Below are positions 36,397-44,735 of a stretch of DNA of 63,198 nucleotides, in pieces (position 1 is the first letter of the stretch; each line of letters opens with the position of its first letter). The notes under the pieces are model-generated. The model searched no databases. It was not told where the DNA came from and worked only from the letters and a program-made list of their open reading frames with translations. Position numbers and translations under genes: made by a program. Source of the stretch: an uncultured Lachnospiraceae bacterium (GTDB taxonomy: Bacteria; Bacillota; Clostridia; Lachnospirales; Lachnospiraceae); contig CANSUS010000015.1 of the NCBI GenBank assembly GCA_947650155.1, positions 1-63,198 on the forward strand, written 5' to 3'.

Positions 36397-39102
36397 ATGA
36401 GGGAACAAAAGATTGAGGGAGATTTTTCGCTGAAGGAGATTATGGGGTTAGACCATGTACAGAGACTGGCGGATCGATTTTGTGAAGTGACAGATGTATT
36501 TGCGTATGGCGTAGACAAGGAAGGAAAACAGATTACAAAAATATCGGGAAACGCAGAGGAAAAAGAGCGGGTACTGGGGTATTTGGATGAAGAACAGATC
36601 AAGGAAATGATTAACCGTGTGCAAATTGGTTCACTGGAAGAACAGGCGGTAGAAGATACAGAATATGTCGACATGAAGATTGCGGCAGTTTCCATCCGGA
36701 TCGAAGAGAATCATCTTGTTACATGGATTGTATGCGGTATCATAAAAGACCGGGATAAGAAGGAATTTGGTGCGGTTACGGAAAATATAACGACCAAAGT
36801 GGATGAGAAGAAATTTTATCATGTATTGGATGTATTAAGGGATACCAGTTATGTCATACTGGAAAATCAGATCTGTCTTGTAAATGCAAGGGCGGAAAGC
36901 GTCAGAAGCCGAAATTCGGAAAATGAAATGGGGCAGTCGCTGAAGCGGATAGAAGCGACTACGAAAGTGGTGCAGCTTTTGGACAGCGATGCCATTATGG
37001 AGGATATTATAGGGGAAACGCTGCAGATCACAGGAAAGCATCTTGATGTGAGCAGCGCACAGTTTATCAGCCTTGACAGGGAAAAGGAAACAATGGATGT
37101 GATAAGCGAATGGTGTCAAAAAGGGGTGATTTCTTTTTTTGATCAGACAAAGGGGCTTACTGTATTTCCTTTCCTGAATCAGGATAAACCGCTTGTCATT
37201 TCCTCCGATTCCTTCGAGTCGACTCTGGCGGGCGAGACGCTTACAGGATATGGAATAAAGGCGCTAACCGTATTTCCGATTACCCTGCAGGGGCAGACGG
37301 ACAGGTATTTGTGCATGATGGACAATAAAGAGCGGATATGGCAGGTAGAGGATATTAAATTTATCAGAGACGCCGCCAAGCTTTTACAGAGTGTGGTACA
37401 AAGACAATTCCAGAAAAATTCTCTGGAAATTTCTTATACGGCATTAGAAGCGATTCTGGATAATCTGGTCTGCGGTATTTATGTGCGGGATATTAAGACA
37501 AAAGAACAGCTTTTTGCAAACAAATGTCTGAAAGATAATTTCGCAACGGAAATATCAATGGGAATATTGGATCAGCTTTTGGACGAAGGAATTGCAAAGC
37601 AGAAAGAAAATGGCAGTTCTGAATTGTATTATAAAGTATTGCAGCAGTGGTATGATCTTTTTTATACGAGTATCGCATGGGTAGACGGAAGGAAGGCGGA
37701 ACTGTTCTGCCTGTATGATATTACGGAAACGAAGATTTATCAAAGGAAAATGGAGCAGCAGGCATATACGGATTTCTTAACCGGACTTTATAACAGAATG
37801 TGTTGTGAAAGAGACCTGGCTTCTCATATTGATAATGCAAAAAAAATGAAAACAAGCGGTGCGCTGCTTTATATGGATCTGGATGATTTTAAGCATATTA
37901 ACGATGGACTCGGACATCAGTATGGAGATGTGTTATTAAAGGCGATTTCTAATAACCTGAAAAGCATTGAAGGCATCCAAAGCAGCTGCTATCGTATGGG
38001 CGGCGACGAGTTTGTCATTATTATACCTCCGGAAAGTTACCCCAGGTTTCAGGAGATTATCGATGAGATCCAAAAAATATTTGTGAAACCCTGGTATTTA
38101 AAAAATGCGGATTATTACTGCACGATGAGTATGGGAATTGTTAATTACCCGGAGAGCGGAGAGAGTGTTCATGATCTGATTGTAAAAGCGGATGTGGCGA
38201 TGTATGAAGCTAAAAAATCCGGAAAGAACAGGATTATGAACTATACGGACGGGCTTTCCGCCGGTGCAAGCAAGCGTCTTGACATGGAAAAGAATATGAG
38301 GGATGCGACGGCGAAAGGCTATGAAGAATTTGAAGTGTATTTCCAGCCAATCATAGATATTCAAAAGCCGGGCAACCCCTGTGTGGGTGCAGAAGCGCTG
38401 ATTCGCTGGAACAGCGCCAAGATGGGATTTATCGCACCTTCGGAATTTATTCCTCTTGCCGAGTATCTGGGACTGATTAATCCAATCGGAAATTATGTAC
38501 TGAAAACTGCCTGTACTGCCTGTAAAAACTGGAATGACAACGGTCATCCCAATTTTAAGGTCAATGTGAATCTTTCCGTGATCCAGCTGCTGCAGCCTGA
38601 TATTGTAGACACGGTTTCCAAAACGATTGCCGAAACGGGGATCAATACCCAAAATCTTACACTGGAAGTAACAGAGAGTCTTGCCATTAATGATATGAAA
38701 AGAATGAAAGAGATTCTTGGAAAAATCAAGGAACTCGGGGTACGGATTGCACTGGACGATTTTGGAACAGGCTATTCTTCCCTGAATCATATCAGAGAGA
38801 TTCCTTTTGATGTGATTAAAGTGGATCAGAGTTTTGTAAAAGATCTGGCGGAAGACGCGTATTCCCAGTCGTTTATTAAGATGGTAAGTGACCTTGCCAA
38901 TGCCATCGACGTGAACCTGTGTGTGGAAGGCATTGAGACAAAGGAACAGTATAAGGTACTGGAAGGTATGAAAATCAGTATGATACAGGGATATTATTTT
39001 GACCGTCCCATGCCCCGGTATCAGTTTGAAAGAAAGTATTGCCAGAAACAGGAGAAAAATAAAGCCAAAAGGCAAAATAGAAAAGCACAGAATGAGAAAT
39101 AA
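36397..39102 (+). CDS. GGDEF-EAL cyclic-di-GMP enzyme with PocR/GAF/PAS-like sensory part
   Basis: The 901-residue cytoplasmic protein opens with a PocR-like ligand domain (about 1-120), then a GAF-like domain (about 190-330) and a PAS-like domain (about 345-445). The GGDEF domain follows (YTDFLTGLYNRMCCERDL, active site RMGGDEFVII) and then EAL (GAEALIRWNSAKMGFIAPSEF, then LDDFGTGYSSLNHIREIPFD). Both catalytic signatures look intact, so synthesis and breakdown of c-di-GMP are both possible; the EAL side has the expected metal-binding residues. No transmembrane segment is seen. It is placed between guaB and the final IMP-making genes. Confidence 0.88.
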   Translation: MREQKIEGDFSLKEIMGLDHVQRLADRFCEVTDVFAYGVDKEGKQITKISGNAEEKERVLGYLDEEQIKEMINRVQIGSLEEQAVEDTEYVDMKIAAVSIRIEENHLVTWIVCGIIKDRDKKEFGAVTENITTKVDEKKFYHVLDVLRDTSYVILENQICLVNARAESVRSRNSENEMGQSLKRIEATTKVVQLLDSDAIMEDIIGETLQITGKHLDVSSAQFISLDREKETMDVISEWCQKGVISFFDQTKGLTVFPFLNQDKPLVISSDSFESTLAGETLTGYGIKALTVFPITLQGQTDRYLCMMDNKERIWQVEDIKFIRDAAKLLQSVVQRQFQKNSLEISYTALEAILDNLVCGIYVRDIKTKEQLFANKCLKDNFATEISMGILDQLLDEGIAKQKENGSSELYYKVLQQWYDLFYTSIAWVDGRKAELFCLYDITETKIYQRKMEQQAYTDFLTGLYNRMCCERDLASHIDNAKKMKTSGALLYMDLDDFKHINDGLGHQYGDVLLKAISNNLKSIEGIQSSCYRMGGDEFVIIIPPESYPRFQEIIDEIQKIFVKPWYLKNADYYCTMSMGIVNYPESGESVHDLIVKADVAMYEAKKSGKNRIMNYTDGLSAGASKRLDMEKNMRDATAKGYEEFEVYFQPIIDIQKPGNPCVGAEALIRWNSAKMGFIAPSEFIPLAEYLGLINPIGNYVLKTACTACKNWNDNGHPNFKVNVNLSVIQLLQPDIVDTVSKTIAETGINTQNLTLEVTESLAINDMKRMKEILGKIKELGVRIALDDFGTGYSSLNHIREIPFDVIKVDQSFVKDLAEDAYSQSFIKMVSDLANAIDVNLCVEGIETKEQYKVLEGMKISMIQGYYFDRPMPRYQFERKYCQKQEKNKAKRQNRKAQNEK

Positions 39103-39118
39103 GGAGGAGCCGCTTAAA

Positions 39119-39832
39119 ATGGAAAAGTTATCATTGGAACAGGAATTGAAAAATAATGCTTATCCCGGGAGAGGAATTGTGGTTGGTAAGTCGCAGGACG
39201 GCACGAAGGCAGTGATTGCTTATTTTATTATGGGAAGAAGCGTAAACAGCAGAAACCGTATTTTTGTGGAAGAGGGAGAAGGGATCAGGACACAGGCGTT
39301 TGATCCTGCAAAGCTGGAAGATCCCAGTCTGGTTATTTATGCGCCGGTCAGAGTACTTGGAAATAAGACGATTGTGACAAACGGAGATCAGACAGATACC
39401 ATTTATGAGGGGATGGATAAACAGCTTACATTTGAGCAGTCGCTCAGAAGCCGTGAATTTGAGCCGGACGGGCCCAATTTTACGCCTCGTATTTCCGGTA
39501 TCCTGCATATAGAGAACGGAAAATATAATTATGCCATGTCCATTTTAAAAAGTAATAACGGAAGTCCCGAAGGCTGTAACCGCTATACTTTTGCTTATGA
39601 GAATCCGGCGGCAGGCGAGGGACATTTTATACATACCTATATGCATGACGGGAATCCGCTTCCCAGTTTTGAAGGAGAACCGAAATTAGTTTCCATTCCG
39701 AACAATATGGAGGAGTTTGCAGGAATGCTTTGGGAAAGCCTGAATGCAGAGAATAAAGTTTCCCTGTTTGTCAGGTTTATTGATATTGCAACGGGAAAAT
39801 ATGAGACAAAAATAATCAACAAAAATCAGTAA
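39119..39832 (+). CDS. purO: IMP cyclohydrolase, PurO-like
   Basis: The 237-residue protein begins KNNAYPGRGIVVGKSQDGTK and has YFIMGRSVNSRNRIF and GNKTIVTNGDQTDTIY. These are features of the archaeal-type IMP cyclohydrolase PurO, which closes the FAICAR ring to IMP and is unrelated to the PurH cyclohydrolase domain. It is followed 67 bases later by a stand-alone formyltransferase, so the two together replace bifunctional PurH. The ATG at 39119 has AAGGAGGAG upstream. Confidence 0.88.
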   Translation: MEKLSLEQELKNNAYPGRGIVVGKSQDGTKAVIAYFIMGRSVNSRNRIFVEEGEGIRTQAFDPAKLEDPSLVIYAPVRVLGNKTIVTNGDQTDTIYEGMDKQLTFEQSLRSREFEPDGPNFTPRISGILHIENGKYNYAMSILKSNNGSPEGCNRYTFAYENPAAGEGHFIHTYMHDGNPLPSFEGEPKLVSIPNNMEEFAGMLWESLNAENKVSLFVRFIDIATGKYETKIINKNQ

Positions 39833-39899
39833 CGGCGTGACAGAAGTGATTCGGGTCTATCTGAAAAGGAATCGAGCAAAGCAAAGGAGATAAAAAATC

Positions 39900-41078
39900 A
39901 TGAATGAAATAGAATTAAAATACGGCTGTAACCCAAATCAAAAACCGTCCAGAATCTTTATGGAAGACGGCAGTGAACTGCCGGTACAGGTATGGAACGG
40001 AAAACCGGGATATATTAATTTTCTGGATGCTTTTAACGGCTGGCAGCTTGTAAAAGAATTGAAAGCCGCTACAGGGCTTCCGGCAGCTGCTTCCTTTAAG
40101 CATGTGTCACCTGCGGGAGCGGCGGTAGGACTTCCGCTTTCCGAAACGTTAGCAAAGATTTATTGGGTAGATGATCTGGGAGAATTATCTCCTCTTGCCT
40201 GTGCGTACGCGAGAGCAAGGGGCGCGGACAGAATGTCGTCATTTGGTGATTTTATTGCATTATCGGACGTCTGCGATGCAGATACGGCAAAGCTGATTAA
40301 ACGGGAGGTATCCGACGGCGTGATCGCGCCCGGATATACTGATGAGGCAATGGAATTATTAAAGGCCAAGAAAAAAGGAAATTACAATATCATACAAATA
40401 GATGCAGGCTATGTACCGGCAGAATTGGAAAGAAAGCAGGTATACGGCATTACTTTTGAGCAGGGGCGCAATGAGCTTCATATCAATGAAGACCTTTTAT
40501 CCAATCTTGTTACAGAAAATAAAGAACTTCCTGAGGCTGCGCTGATTGATATGAAAATATCGCTGATCACTTTGAAATATACCCAGTCAAATTCGGTATG
40601 CTTTGTCAAAGACGGTCAGGCAATCGGAATTGGTGCAGGACAGCAGTCCCGCGTACATTGTACCCGCCTTGCGGGAAATAAAGCAGACAACTGGTTTTTA
40701 CGCCAGGCTCCGCAGGTACTTGGTTTACAGTTCGTGGATTCACTTGGCCGTGCAGACAGGGATAATGCCATTGATGTTTATATCGGTGAAGAATATATGG
40801 ATGTGCTTGCGGACGGTGTGTGGGAAAAGACTTTTCAAGTAAAACCGCCGGTATTTACAAGGGAAGAAAAAAGAGAGTGGCTTGATAAATTAGAGAATGT
40901 TACACTGGGATCTGATGCTTTTTTCCCGTTTTCGGATAATATTGAGAGAGCACATAAAAGCGGCGTGAAATATATTGCACAGCCGGGAGGATCGGTAAGA
41001 GATGATCTGGTGATAGAATGCTGCAATAAATACAATATGGTAATGGCATTTACGGGTATCCGTTTATTCCATCATTAA
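39900..41078 (+). CDS. Stand-alone AICAR formyltransferase (PurH C-terminal domain homologue)
   Basis: The 392-residue protein shows LKYGCNPNQKP at the start, AASFKHVSPAGAAVG, YTQSNSVCFVKDGQAIGIGAGQQSR and a C-terminal IAQPGGSVRDD, all from the AICAR transformylase half of PurH. The N-terminal MGS-like IMP cyclohydrolase domain is missing, matching the presence of PurO upstream. It transfers a formyl group from 10-formyl-THF to AICAR. Confidence 0.93.
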   Translation: MNEIELKYGCNPNQKPSRIFMEDGSELPVQVWNGKPGYINFLDAFNGWQLVKELKAATGLPAAASFKHVSPAGAAVGLPLSETLAKIYWVDDLGELSPLACAYARARGADRMSSFGDFIALSDVCDADTAKLIKREVSDGVIAPGYTDEAMELLKAKKKGNYNIIQIDAGYVPAELERKQVYGITFEQGRNELHINEDLLSNLVTENKELPEAALIDMKISLITLKYTQSNSVCFVKDGQAIGIGAGQQSRVHCTRLAGNKADNWFLRQAPQVLGLQFVDSLGRADRDNAIDVYIGEEYMDVLADGVWEKTFQVKPPVFTREEKREWLDKLENVTLGSDAFFPFSDNIERAHKSGVKYIAQPGGSVRDDLVIECCNKYNMVMAFTGIRLFHH

Positions 41079-41093
41079 AAAACGGGGGAACTT

Positions 41094-42611
41094 ATGAGAC
41101 TGGCGGATTTGGAAAAATATGATCCGATTACGATCCAGTGTCATGACAATCCCGATGCGGATGCCATTGGCGCAGGATTTGGGTTATATACATATTTTAA
41201 AAGCATAGGGAAAAATACGAGGCTGATCTATAGTGGACAAAATAAGATCCATAAAGCAAATTTAAAGCTGATGGTGGAGAAGCTGGAAATACCGATTGTT
41301 TATATGGAGGATAAAGACACCTATATTGACGGTCTTCTGATTACCGTGGACTGTCAGTATGGGGCGGGAAATGTGACGAAACTTAAGGCAGACAGAGTAG
41401 CTGTCATTGACCATCATCAGATAGAAATGCCGAAACTGGAATTAAAAGAAATCAATTCTTCGCTTGGAAGCTGTTCTACTCTTGTCTGGAAAATGATGAA
41501 AGAGGAAAATTTTCCTGTAGAGGAGGACCGCATACTCAGTACCGCTCTTTACTATGGCCTGTATTCGGATACGAACCAGTTTGCAGAGATCTATAATCCT
41601 GTTGATATGGATATGAGGGATGCCATTCCCTGCAATATGAGTATGATCCGGCTTTTCCGCAATTCCAATTTAAGCCTTGCAGAGTTGGAAGTGGCAGGGA
41701 TTGCCATGATCCGTTATATTTATAATGACGATCATAAATATGCCATCATCAGGTCAAAACCCTGTGATCCGAATATTCTTGGTATGATCAGTGATTTTTT
41801 AATACAGGTGGATGAGGTCTGGTCCTGCATTGTTTATAATGAAATTAATGACGGGTACAAATTTTCGGTCAGAAGTTGTGTGAAAGAAGTGAATGCCAGT
41901 GAGCTTGCGGCATTTGTCAGTGAACAGATTGGTTCGGGCGGCGGACACATGGAAAAAGCGGGAGGATTTATCAGCAGAAAACTTTATGAAGAATATTATC
42001 CAACGTTACATTCGGAAGCGTATTTCAGTGAAAAGATGAATGAATATTTTGATCATACTGAGATTATTTATGCGGATGATTATGAGGTAGATATAGCGGA
42101 TATGGATAAATATTGTAAGAAAAAGATTCCGCTTGGTTTTGTAAAAGCTACCGATATCTTCCCGGTCGGAACGCCGATCACGATCCGTACTTTGGAGGGG
42201 GACGTGGATATGATGGTGGCGCCGAAACTCTATATCATGATAGGAGTAAAAGGGGAGGTGTATCCAAGTACAAAGGGCCAGTTTGAAAAATCGTACCGGA
42301 TTATGGATGAACCTTATAATTTACAGGATCTGGCGGAACGTACAGAATATATCCCTACTATAAAAAACCGTGTGGATGGAACGGCAAGATTTTTGACAAG
42401 TTATGCGGGAACCTGTATTGCCAATGGTAAGATAGGAATTTATGCGAAACAGATAGATCAGATGGTAAAGGTATTCACGAACTGGGGCGGAGACAAGTAT
42501 ATGCTCGGAAAGAAAGGAGATTATCTGGTAGTCAGATGCGACGACCTGCATGATATTTATGTGGTGGAACAGGACGCGTTTTTGAAGACTTATGAGCCTT
42601 GTATGGAATAG
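41094..42611 (+). CDS. DHH/DHHA1-family phosphoesterase
   Basis: The 505-residue protein has the DHH domain with HDNPDADAIG, VDCQYG and the name-giving VIDHHQ, then a DHHA1 substrate part with GSGGGHMEKAGGFI. This is the plan of NrnA-like oligonucleotide or cyclic-dinucleotide phosphodiesterases. An extra 170-residue C-terminal region (KATDIFPVGTPITIRTLEGD onward) is not in NrnA and is unassigned. Together with the GGDEF-EAL gene it suggests local turnover of nucleotide second messengers or pGpG. Its stop codon overlaps a structured repeat. Confidence 0.85.
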   Translation: MRLADLEKYDPITIQCHDNPDADAIGAGFGLYTYFKSIGKNTRLIYSGQNKIHKANLKLMVEKLEIPIVYMEDKDTYIDGLLITVDCQYGAGNVTKLKADRVAVIDHHQIEMPKLELKEINSSLGSCSTLVWKMMKEENFPVEEDRILSTALYYGLYSDTNQFAEIYNPVDMDMRDAIPCNMSMIRLFRNSNLSLAELEVAGIAMIRYIYNDDHKYAIIRSKPCDPNILGMISDFLIQVDEVWSCIVYNEINDGYKFSVRSCVKEVNASELAAFVSEQIGSGGGHMEKAGGFISRKLYEEYYPTLHSEAYFSEKMNEYFDHTEIIYADDYEVDIADMDKYCKKKIPLGFVKATDIFPVGTPITIRTLEGDVDMMVAPKLYIMIGVKGEVYPSTKGQFEKSYRIMDEPYNLQDLAERTEYIPTIKNRVDGTARFLTSYAGTCIANGKIGIYAKQIDQMVKVFTNWGGDKYMLGKKGDYLVVRCDDLHDIYVVEQDAFLKTYEPCME

Positions 42612-42675
42612 TGTGAGAAGTGCTTCTAAGACTTATGCCAGAGGGCATTTCGTCAAGAAGTACTAAGTCTCACAC
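42611..42675 (+). repeat. 65-bp structured intergenic element, copy 2
   Basis: This is 60/65 identical to 15012-15076. The outer arms GTGTGAGA and TCTCACAC pair perfectly and the inner hairpin is ATGCC-AGAG-GGCAT. As in copy 1, it begins at the stop codon of the preceding gene (TAG 42609-42611). Confidence 0.88.
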
Positions 42676-42717
42676 AAGAGAATACCCAAAATACGGGCAT
42701 TCTCCGTATTGATTTGT

Positions 42718-42736
42718 GATTCCGCAGAGCGGAATC
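42718..42736. other. Small perfect hairpin upstream of the 42.8-kb gene
   Basis: GATTCCGC-AGA-GCGGAATC lies between the repeat element and the next start codon. It has no T tract, so it is not a normal terminator. Confidence 0.6.
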
Positions 42737-42755
42737 ATAGAGGTTAGTGTGAGAT

Positions 42756-43394
42756 ATGAAGAGAAAAGGATGGAAAGATAAATTATTATTGTTGATTTTT
42801 GCAGTTTGTTTTGTCATAGCAATACTGGGAGTGTTTTCAGACCTGAAGATTTGGGAGCGGTATTTTGAACGGCAATACGATCTTAAGACTGTGAACAACG
42901 TAGAAGAAAATTGGAGAAGAGAACAAATATCATCCTATTCTGCTTCAAAAGAGCAGAGCATAGAGTTGGAGAACGGCCAGATTTCAGCAGGCGATTTTAA
43001 AGTACAAATTCCAGTGGAATTTGTAGAAACAGCAGAAGGGCGATATGAAGCGCCGGATTACGCTAATATTCTTATCTCGCTGCAGCCATACGTGGGAGCG
43101 ATTCCTGCTTATCCTACTGAAAATGAATTAAAAGAGCAATTGGAGGATGAAGTTCAAAGAATGTTTTCGCAGGAGGCAGTAATTACTGTTTTGGGATATG
43201 AAAAGTATGAAATCGGCGAGGGTAATGTACTGCGTTTTGAAACGCAGTGCGATATGGGTGATATAAGGATTAAACAGATACAATGTATGATAGTTACAAA
43301 AAAGGAATTGATTATTATTTGCTATACAGATTCTCCAGGGGAAGCATGGAAGGATGCCTTTGAGGAAAGTATCGCAAGCATTACAATAGAATAA
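42756..43394 (+). CDS. Membrane-anchored extracytoplasmic protein, first of a tandem paralogous pair
   Basis: The 212-residue protein has an N-terminal transmembrane segment (about residues 9-27) and an outer domain beginning ELENGQISAGDFKVQIPVEF and ending EAWKDAFEESIASITIE. The same layout occurs in the gene at 43727, whose C-terminus DAFEESIASITME is nearly identical. I do not recognise the family; the fold looks like a small alpha/beta domain of the PsbP/DUF1795 type found in exported proteins, which is a guess. Confidence 0.65.
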   Translation: MKRKGWKDKLLLLIFAVCFVIAILGVFSDLKIWERYFERQYDLKTVNNVEENWRREQISSYSASKEQSIELENGQISAGDFKVQIPVEFVETAEGRYEAPDYANILISLQPYVGAIPAYPTENELKEQLEDEVQRMFSQEAVITVLGYEKYEIGEGNVLRFETQCDMGDIRIKQIQCMIVTKKELIIICYTDSPGEAWKDAFEESIASITIE

Positions 43395-43433
43395 TCAGTT
43401 TGATGTAATGGAAACATACGGATTGGAGTGTGT

Positions 43434-43673
43434 ATGAATAAAAAAGCAGGTGCCGTATTTGCAGTTATAGTTTTTATAATTTTTGAAGGCTTTCTGATTT
43501 TCGTAGGGCCTAATATATGGGGAAGCGATCAGGCATATCACATATGGGGAAAGACGAATACTCTGGTTTTTATTGGAATGGCAATTATTTCAGTAATTTT
43601 CAGCATGTTCAGGAAAAATAAAAAGAGTGACGGCAGCGGGGAAGAAACAAAATCAGAGTCAGGTGGAAAATAA
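43434..43673 (+). CDS. Small two-helix membrane protein
   Basis: The 79-residue protein has two hydrophobic segments (AVFAVIVFIIFEGFLIFVG and TLVFIGMAIISVIFSMF) and a charged tail (KNKKSDGSGEETKSESGGK). The ATG at 43434 has GGAG five bases upstream. It lies between the two paralogous exported protein genes and is probably co-transcribed with them. Function unknown. Confidence 0.65.
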   Translation: MNKKAGAVFAVIVFIIFEGFLIFVGPNIWGSDQAYHIWGKTNTLVFIGMAIISVIFSMFRKNKKSDGSGEETKSESGGK

Positions 43674-43726
43674 AGTAGTGGACGGCCAGTGGATACAGGC
43701 TGTACATTCATTAAAAAGAGGGAGAT

Positions 43727-44356
43727 ATGAGTTTAAAGGAATGGAAAAATAAATTAATAATATTGATGGTTCTGATTGCCTGTTTTGTATTTATACTGCA
43801 TGGAATCATAAAAGATAGTCTAAAAGAACATGAGGAATCTAAGAGCGTTTGGGAGACTGCAAAGGAACAAACGGCACAAGAGTACGAAACTGTGGCTCCG
43901 GTTTCTGAGAAGCCTGATATCAAGTTGGAAAATGGAGAAGTTTCCATAGGAAATCTGAAAATGAAAATCCCGGCAGAGTTCGAGGAAATTAAAGAAGGAT
44001 TTTATGCAGCCCCGGGCGGGTCCAATATCAGTTTCATTTTTGAGTCCTATCCCGGACAGGTACTCATATTTCCGAACGAGAAAGAAGTAAAAGAAAGTGT
44101 GGAAGCGGATGTGCTGAAGGTAGTGAAGCAGGAAATAGAAGCTGAAATCAGCCGGTATGAGATATATGAGATAGATGGATATGCTGCATTAAGGTATACG
44201 GCAGAGTATGATATAGGGAGTATTTCGTTTGTTTATACAGCATGTACGGTCATTGTGGAAGGTAATAATGTTGTTTTGATCAGTTTTACGACTTCGGACG
44301 ATTCGGTGTGGAAGGATGCTTTTGAGGAAAGCATCGCAAGTATTACAATGGAATAA
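43727..44356 (+). CDS. Membrane-anchored extracytoplasmic protein, second of the paralogous pair
   Basis: The 209-residue protein has a transmembrane segment at about residues 10-28 and an outer domain with KLENGEVSIGNLKMKIPAEF, matching the 42.8-kb gene in order and spacing, and the same ending. The central parts have diverged well beyond half of positions, so the duplication is old or under diversifying selection. GGGAGAT precedes the ATG, and a terminator follows at 44361. Confidence 0.65.
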   Translation: MSLKEWKNKLIILMVLIACFVFILHGIIKDSLKEHEESKSVWETAKEQTAQEYETVAPVSEKPDIKLENGEVSIGNLKMKIPAEFEEIKEGFYAAPGGSNISFIFESYPGQVLIFPNEKEVKESVEADVLKVVKQEIEAEISRYEIYEIDGYAALRYTAEYDIGSISFVYTACTVIVEGNNVVLISFTTSDDSVWKDAFEESIASITME

Positions 44357-44360
44357 ACTG

Positions 44361-44409
44361 TCAGGTGTAAAGTCAGTGCGGAGGCAGAGATTTTACACCT
44401 GATTTTTTG
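44361..44409 (+). terminator. Terminator after the paralogous pair
   Basis: CAGGTGTAAA (44362-44371) pairs with TTTACACCTG (44392-44401), followed by ATTTTTTG. Confidence 0.85.
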
Positions 44410-44521
44410 TCTGCATGAAGAATAGCAGACTTATGGGGAATCTGCTTGGTTACCAGTATGAAAAGCGATTGCCGGACACTTCGGACAGCTTGCGTGTTCC
44501 GGCAGTTGGCGAAAAGGATGA

Positions 44522-44550
44522 TTGAGCAGGCAGGATAATAGTTGTATAAT
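44522..44550 (+). promoter_or_regulatory. Promoter of the leader peptide and MFS gene
   Basis: TTGAGC (44522-44527), a 17-bp spacer and TATAAT (44545-44550). The stretch 44410-44521 before it holds only an imperfect hairpin near 44474-44506 (GCCGGACAC with GTGTTCCGGC). Confidence 0.7.
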
Positions 44551-44580
44551 AGAAATCACAGCATACGAGGGGGTGTTATA

Positions 44581-44667
44581 ATGCTATGTTTATGTCATAG
44601 AATAATCGATTTAAGCAATCAACTCTGTACAAAGTCTGGTGTCTGGACGAAATTTGTACAGAGGTAA
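44581..44667 (+). CDS. Candidate 28-residue leader peptide of the MFS exporter
   Basis: An ATG six to eight bases after a strong GAGGGGGTG site opens a 28-codon frame (MLCLCHRIIDLSNQLC, then TKSGVWTKFVQR) ending at TAA 44665-44667. It lies between the promoter at 44522-44550 and the exporter gene. Its last third lies over an 11-bp inverted repeat that can pair in two ways. This resembles leader peptides of ribosome-mediated attenuation ahead of antibiotic exporters. It has no homologue that I can name, and it is too short for composition tests. Confidence 0.5.
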   Translation: MLCLCHRIIDLSNQLCTKSGVWTKFVQR

Positions 44668-44700
44668 AAACGATCGTCCACATTGGATTTTGTACTTTTT
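44623..44700 (+). promoter_or_regulatory. Candidate attenuator with mutually exclusive hairpins
   Basis: CTCTGTACAAA (44623-44633) pairs perfectly with TTTGTACAGAG (44653-44663). The same left arm, GTACAAAGTC (44628-44637), can instead pair with GATTTTGTAC (44686-44695), which is followed at once by TTTTT, a terminator shape. The leader peptide frame covers the first two arms, so ribosome position could decide which forms. Confidence 0.5.
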
Positions 44701-44735
44701 ATTCTAAAAAAAGAGAATAGAATGGAGAAAATTCA

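Noticed and set aside
38098-39075. 325-codon minus-strand frame under the EAL domain
   Set aside because: Antisense of a conserved catalytic domain; His/Phe/Ile-rich translation typical of shadows; no start signals.
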